Assembly: GCF_025717535.1 (NCBI RefSeq)
Contig: NZ_JAJIRO010000003.1
Location: forward strand, 806,001 to 870,000
Source: Paucibacter sp. Y2R2-4
GTDB lineage: Bacteria; Pseudomonadota; Gammaproteobacteria; Burkholderiales; Burkholderiaceae_C
DNA: 64,000 bases
Reading direction: 5' to 3'
Part shown: positions 42,001 through 48,000 of the stretch, one piece after another
Numbering within the stretch: the stretch's first letter is position 1
Layout of the letters: every line of letters starts with the position of its first letter
Translations under genes and position numbers: made by a program
Notes under the pieces: generated by a model
Databases searched by the model: none
What the model was told of the DNA's origin: nothing
What the model saw: the letters and a program-made list of their open reading frames with translations, nothing else

Positions 42001-45000
42001 TGCCCTCTCGCAGAACTACAACCAACTCATCGAGCTCAACCCAACCAACGGGGCCGAGATCGCCAAGGTCAACCTGCCGATCAACATCCAGAGCTGGGCC
42101 GGCATGGCCATCGATCCGAGCACAGGCGACTTCTGGATCGGTGGCGCCAACGGCGGCAGCCAACTGGTACAGGTCAACCGCGCCGGCGTCGAGCAGCGCC
42201 GTGTGGATATCAGCCGCCAGTTCAGCAGCGGCAGCATCTCCGGCTTGGCCTTCGCGGCTGACGGCACGCTGCGTGTGTCTTCTACCTCGGGCTCGATTTT
42301 TAGCATCAGTCTGAGCAGCATGGACTACGCCACCCTGCCGGCCACGCTGACGCAAGTTAACGCCATTCAGTTGCAGGGCACCGCGGCCCAGAACGGTGTG
42401 GCCGCGGCCAACGTCGGCCAGGTGATTGAGTTGATCGGCACCAATTTCGGCGCAAACACGCAGGTGCTCTTCAATACCCGCGACAACGCTGGCAATACCG
42501 CTGTCGTGTCCATCAAGCCCAGCCTCATTGACGCCAGCGGCACCCGCTTGCAAGTCCTTGTGCCCGACCTCGCCAGCTCGGGTGACGTGCGTGTGGTCAA
42601 CACCGGCATCGGTGGACGTGACCTGGGCTTTGGCAGCTCCTATACCGATGCCATCTACCGTGGCATCACCACCACCTTCACGGCCGGCAGCGACACGGCC
42701 ACAATCCGCTTTGCGGACGGCGGGCTAGAGGCCCTGAACAACGAGAGCTGGGGTCTCGACAACGTCATTGTCAAGCAAGGCGCCACGGAGATCTTCCGCG
42801 ACAACTTCGAGGGCGGTTCCAAGACGAATTGGAGCAATCGAAGTACCAACAAGGAGGCCCTAGCCACCTTCGGTGAGTTCTCTGGGCGCTTCAACAACGC
42901 CAGCCAGACTCTGAATCTCACGGGCCTGACTGCCGGCCAGACTTATACGCTCAGCTTCGATGCTTACATCATCGACACCTGGGACGGCAGCAACCCCAGC
43001 GTTGGGCCTGACGTGCTGCAGGTGAGCGCCGATGGCAAGACTCTCTGGCGTGAATCCTTCGCCAACGGCTACAACGACAGCCGCTCGGTGCAGACCTACG
43101 GTGCAAGCGCAAGCATCAGGCTGCAGATTGTCCCAACGCTCGCCAGCATGAACGGTGCTCCTGGCACCGACAACGCCTTCACCTTGAACGGCTCGGGCTT
43201 CATGGAAGGTGCGACCACGCTGACCGTGGGCGGTGTGAGCATTGTCGACCCCGACACCGTCACCAACATCTTCGACGTCTCGGGCAACCGCAACAACAGC
43301 TTCAACGTTGTGGCTCCGCTCACCCTGGACGGCCCGGTACGCATCACCACCGAGGGGGGCTGGGTTGAATTGCCTGGCTATGCCTACGGCGTGCAGCCGC
43401 TGTCGCAGTTCAGCAGCATCACCGTGCCCAGTAGCGGTCAGAACACAGCGCCTACCGACGCCAGCCAGCCCTGGGCGATCACGGGTCAGTTCATCACCCT
43501 TATCGGCCAAGGCTTCACGAATAACACCTTGGTGCAATTCCAGGGCATCGACGACAGCGGCAAGCTGGGCACCATCACCCGCACGGGCAGTGTGTCCAAC
43601 AACGGCACCACGCTGACCATCGAAGTGCCAGCTTTGGCTCGCACGGGTGACGTCACGGTGTTGGGCAGCGGCACCAGCATCAAGCTGCAGATTGCGCCGA
43701 CCCTGCGCGCCTATGGCGGCACGGTGGCAGCAGGCAACACCATCGTGTTGGAGGGAACCGGTCTGACCGTCAATGATCTGGTCATCAGCATCGACGGGCA
43801 GGGTGTGGGTAACTTCACCGTGCGCACGATCAACGACAGCAGCAATCCGAACTATCGGGATCAGCAACTCATCACGCTGACCGTGCCGGCTGGCGTCTCT
43901 GCTGGCGTCATCACGGTCTCCACCGCTGGTGGCGTCGGCACTTTGCGTGCGGGCGCTCTCTTCACGGTGCTCCCCGCGCTCACACCCACCGCGGATGGAG
44001 GCGACACGCTTTCGTCCGCGTTGAGCACTGACTTGGCACCCAACCAGAGCCTCCGGATCAATGCCAGTATTGGGTCCCAGCTCGATGTGGACCTCTATCG
44101 TGTTGAGTTGCGTGCGGCTGAGCAGATCACGCTCTCGGTCTCCAACAACAACCCGGTCTATCTGCGTCTGTTCGATGCCTCGGGCCGCGAACTGCTCAAT
44201 GGCTATCGCTGGTCGGGGGATTCCGCGTCGCTGCGCTGGGTCGCTCCCACCGCTGGTACGTACTACATCGGCATCAGCGGCTACAACAACACCGCCTACA
44301 ACCCCAATACCGCGAACTCTGGTGGCAATGGAAGCTACACCGGAGGCTACGCGCTAACCATTGAGCGATTGGCTGCTGGGGTTTCACATCTTTCCGGCAT
44401 CACCGCCAACGCGAGCAGTGGCACGCCCACCAACGCCGGCGTGGCTTCGGCCAACACCGGTCAGACCATCACACTCAACGGCGCAGGCCTGCGTGCGGGC
44501 GAGTCCGTAGTCTTCAGTGTCATGGATGACTCCGGCAACCTCTTCGAGCAGGCCATCGCAGCGTCCAGCGTGGCAGCAGACGGCAACTCTCTCACCGTGG
44601 TCGTGCCCACCAACGCCGCCACCGGCACGGTCCGCCTTGCTCGTGACACCGTCGGCATCTTCTTGCAAATCGTGCCGACTCTCACCGATGTGACTGCCAG
44701 CAACGGCAGCATCTTCAATGGCGGAGGCTTGACACTTCAGGGCAGCGGTTTCGCTGAAGGCTCGAGCGTTGTGCTGTTCGGCTCGACCCGTGTCAATGAC
44801 CTGGGTCGCGGCTATGGGCTGGATGTTTACAGTACCAACAGTACTCTTGGCCTGACGGTGCCTCCTGGCGCGCCCTCGGGCCCGATCAGCGTGCGCACCG
44901 TGGGCGGCACCAGCGCAGCCTTTGGGCTCAAGCTCACCGGCATCAGCGCTACGGCCACCAGCGGCTCAGCCGCCAATGGCGCTCATGCCTCGGCCAACCC

Positions 45001-48000
45001 CGGCCAGGTGCTCACGCTCAGCGGCCAGCTCTTCGACTTCAGCACCGACGTGGTCTTCGAGACCATCGACGCCAACGGCAATCGCAGTGAACTTATCGTG
45101 CGGCCGACCGTCATCCTGGCTGGCGGCACGCAGGCCCAGGTTGTGGTGCCTGCCAATGCCGTCACCGGCAATGTGCGCGTGGCCGGCGATTTCAATGGTG
45201 CAAGCTTCCCGCTGCAGATCGTGCCAGTAGTGAGCAACGTTCAAGTGCAGTCGGTGAGTGCTGACGGGAGCAGTGCCGTGGTGGTTCTCACGGGCCGAGG
45301 GTTCGTGGAAGGCAACAACAGCGAGTACCGCTTTGGCACAGGTGCGTCCGGCGCGGTCATCACCGACGCTGGATCTAACGTCGGTCCTGACGTGCAGCAG
45401 GTCTACGATTACAGCATCGGCCAATACATCAACGGCCAGGTGGTACTCACAGTGCCGTTGTCCAACGGAGTTTTTGGACCGATCAGCGTGAAGACCGGCG
45501 GCGGCACCAGCGCCACCTTCTCGCTGAGCCTCACCAGTGTGCAGGCCACCGCCCTGTCGGGTACGCCCGCCGATGCGAACCAAGCCTCGGCCAACCCCGG
45601 CCAAGCCATCACGCTCGTGGGCACGGGCCTGACCACCGATACCGATGTGCTGCTGCGCTTCACCAACTACAGCGGCAACCTGGAACTGGTCAAGCTCAAC
45701 CCCATCGCCGCTTCGGCAGATGGCAAGCAAGCCACCCTCGTGGTGCCCATCCAGGCCAACGGTGCGTTCACGCTGCAGATCTTTGGCTCTGCGAGCCAGC
45801 CGCTCCTGCAGATCGTGCCCACGCTCAAGAGCTTTGACGACAACGGCAATCTCTATGGAGCCGGCTTTGTCGAAGGCAATAGCACCTACCGCTTCCCTGG
45901 TCGTGCCGTGGTGGATACGGACATCAACGCGGGGGCCGATGTCTCTGCTTTCTATGACCCCAATGTGGGCTATTACTACGGCGGCAACGTTCGCTTCGAT
46001 GCTGCCACGCTGACGCGTTATGGGCAGGGCGCCTTGAGTGTGACCACCGCCGGCGGCACGTCGGCGCCCATCACGCTCACCAGCGTGCGGCCCGGCAGTG
46101 ACACGGCCGCCATTGGGCAACTCAGCGACGTGGCCGTGGCTGCCGATGGATCACTGTGGACGATCGACACGACCAACCCCGGGCACATCCTGCGCATCGA
46201 CCCGGCATCGGGCCAAGTGCTGCAGACTATCACCTTGGACGGCACGAATTTTGGTGGCAGTTACACCGCCAACTATGCTGGCCTGCAAGTGCTGCCTCAG
46301 GCCATGAGCTTGGGCGGCAAGAGCGTGCCTGCCGGCAGCCTGCTGCTGTTCAATGGCAACTACAACCAGATCGTGGCCGTCAATCCGAGCACTGGCAGCG
46401 TCATTGCCAAGCTCTCTCCACCCACGAACTACACCTTCACCGCCGGCCTCTTTGACGCCACCAGCGGCCACCTGTTTGCCCTCTCGCAGAACTACAACCA
46501 ACTCATCGAGCTCAACCCAACCAACGGGGCCGAGATCGCCAAGGTCAACCTGCCGATCAACATCCAGAGCTGGGCCGGCATGGCCATCGATCCGAGCACA
46601 GGCGACTTCTGGATCGGTGGCGCCAACGGCGGCAGCCAACTGGTACAGGTCAACCGCGCCGGCGTCGAGCAGCGCCGTGTGGATATCAGCCGCCAGTTCA
46701 GCAGCGGCAGCATCTCCGGCTTGGCCTTCGCGGCTGACGGCACGCTGCGTGTGTCTTCTACCTCGGGCTCGATTTTTAGCATCAGTCTGAGCAGCATGGA
46801 CTACGCCACCCTGCCGGCCACGCTGACGCAAGTTAACGCCATTCAGTTGCAGGGCACCGCGGCCCAGAACGGTGTGGCCGCGGCCAACGTCGGCCAGGTG
46901 ATTGAGTTGATCGGCACCAATTTCGGCGCAAACACGCAGGTGCTCTTCAATACCCGCGACAACGCTGGCAATACCGCTGTCGTGTCCATCAAGCCCAGCC
47001 TCATTGACGCCAGCGGCACCCGCTTGCAAGTCCTTGTGCCCGACCTCGCCAGCTCGGGTGACGTGCGTGTGGTCAACACCGGCATCGGTGGACGTGACCT
47101 GGGCTTTGGCAGCTCCTATACCGATGCCATCTACCGTGGCATCACCACCACCTTCACGGCCGGCAGCGACACGGCCACAATCCGCTTTGCGGACGGCGGG
47201 CTAGAGGCCCTGAACAACGAGAGCTGGGGTCTCGACAACGTCATTGTCAAGCAAGGCGCCACGGAGATCTTCCGCGACAACTTCGAGGGCGGTTCCAAGA
47301 CGAATTGGAGCAATCGAAGTACCAACAAGGAGGCCCTAGCCACCTTCGGTGAGTTCTCTGGGCGCTTCAACAACGCCAGCCAGACTCTGAATCTCACGGG
47401 CCTGACTGCCGGCCAGACTTATACGCTCAGCTTCGATGCTTACATCATCGACACCTGGGACGGCAGCAACCCCAGCGTTGGGCCTGACGTGCTGCAGGTG
47501 AGCGCCGATGGCAAGACTCTCTGGCGTGAATCCTTCGCCAACGGCTACAACGACAGCCGCTCGGTGCAGACCTACGGTGCAAGCGCAAGCATCAGGCTGC
47601 AGATTGTCCCAACGCTCGCCAGCATGAACGGTGCTCCTGGCACCGACAACGCCTTCACCTTGAACGGCTCGGGCTTCATGGAAGGTGCGACCACGCTGAC
47701 CGTGGGCGGTGTGAGCATTGTCGACCCCGACACCGTCACCAACATCTTCGACGTCTCGGGCAACCGCAACAACAGCTTCAACGTTGTGGCTCCGCTCACC
47801 CTGGACGGCCCGGTACGCATCACCACCGAGGGGGGCTGGGTTGAATTGCCTGGCTATGCCTACGGCGTGCAGCCGCTGTCGCAGTTCAGCAGCATCACCG
47901 TGCCCAGTAGCGGTCAGAACACAGCGCCTACCGACGCCAGCCAGCCCTGGGCGATCACGGGTCAGTTCATCACCCTTATCGGCCAAGGCTTCACGAATAA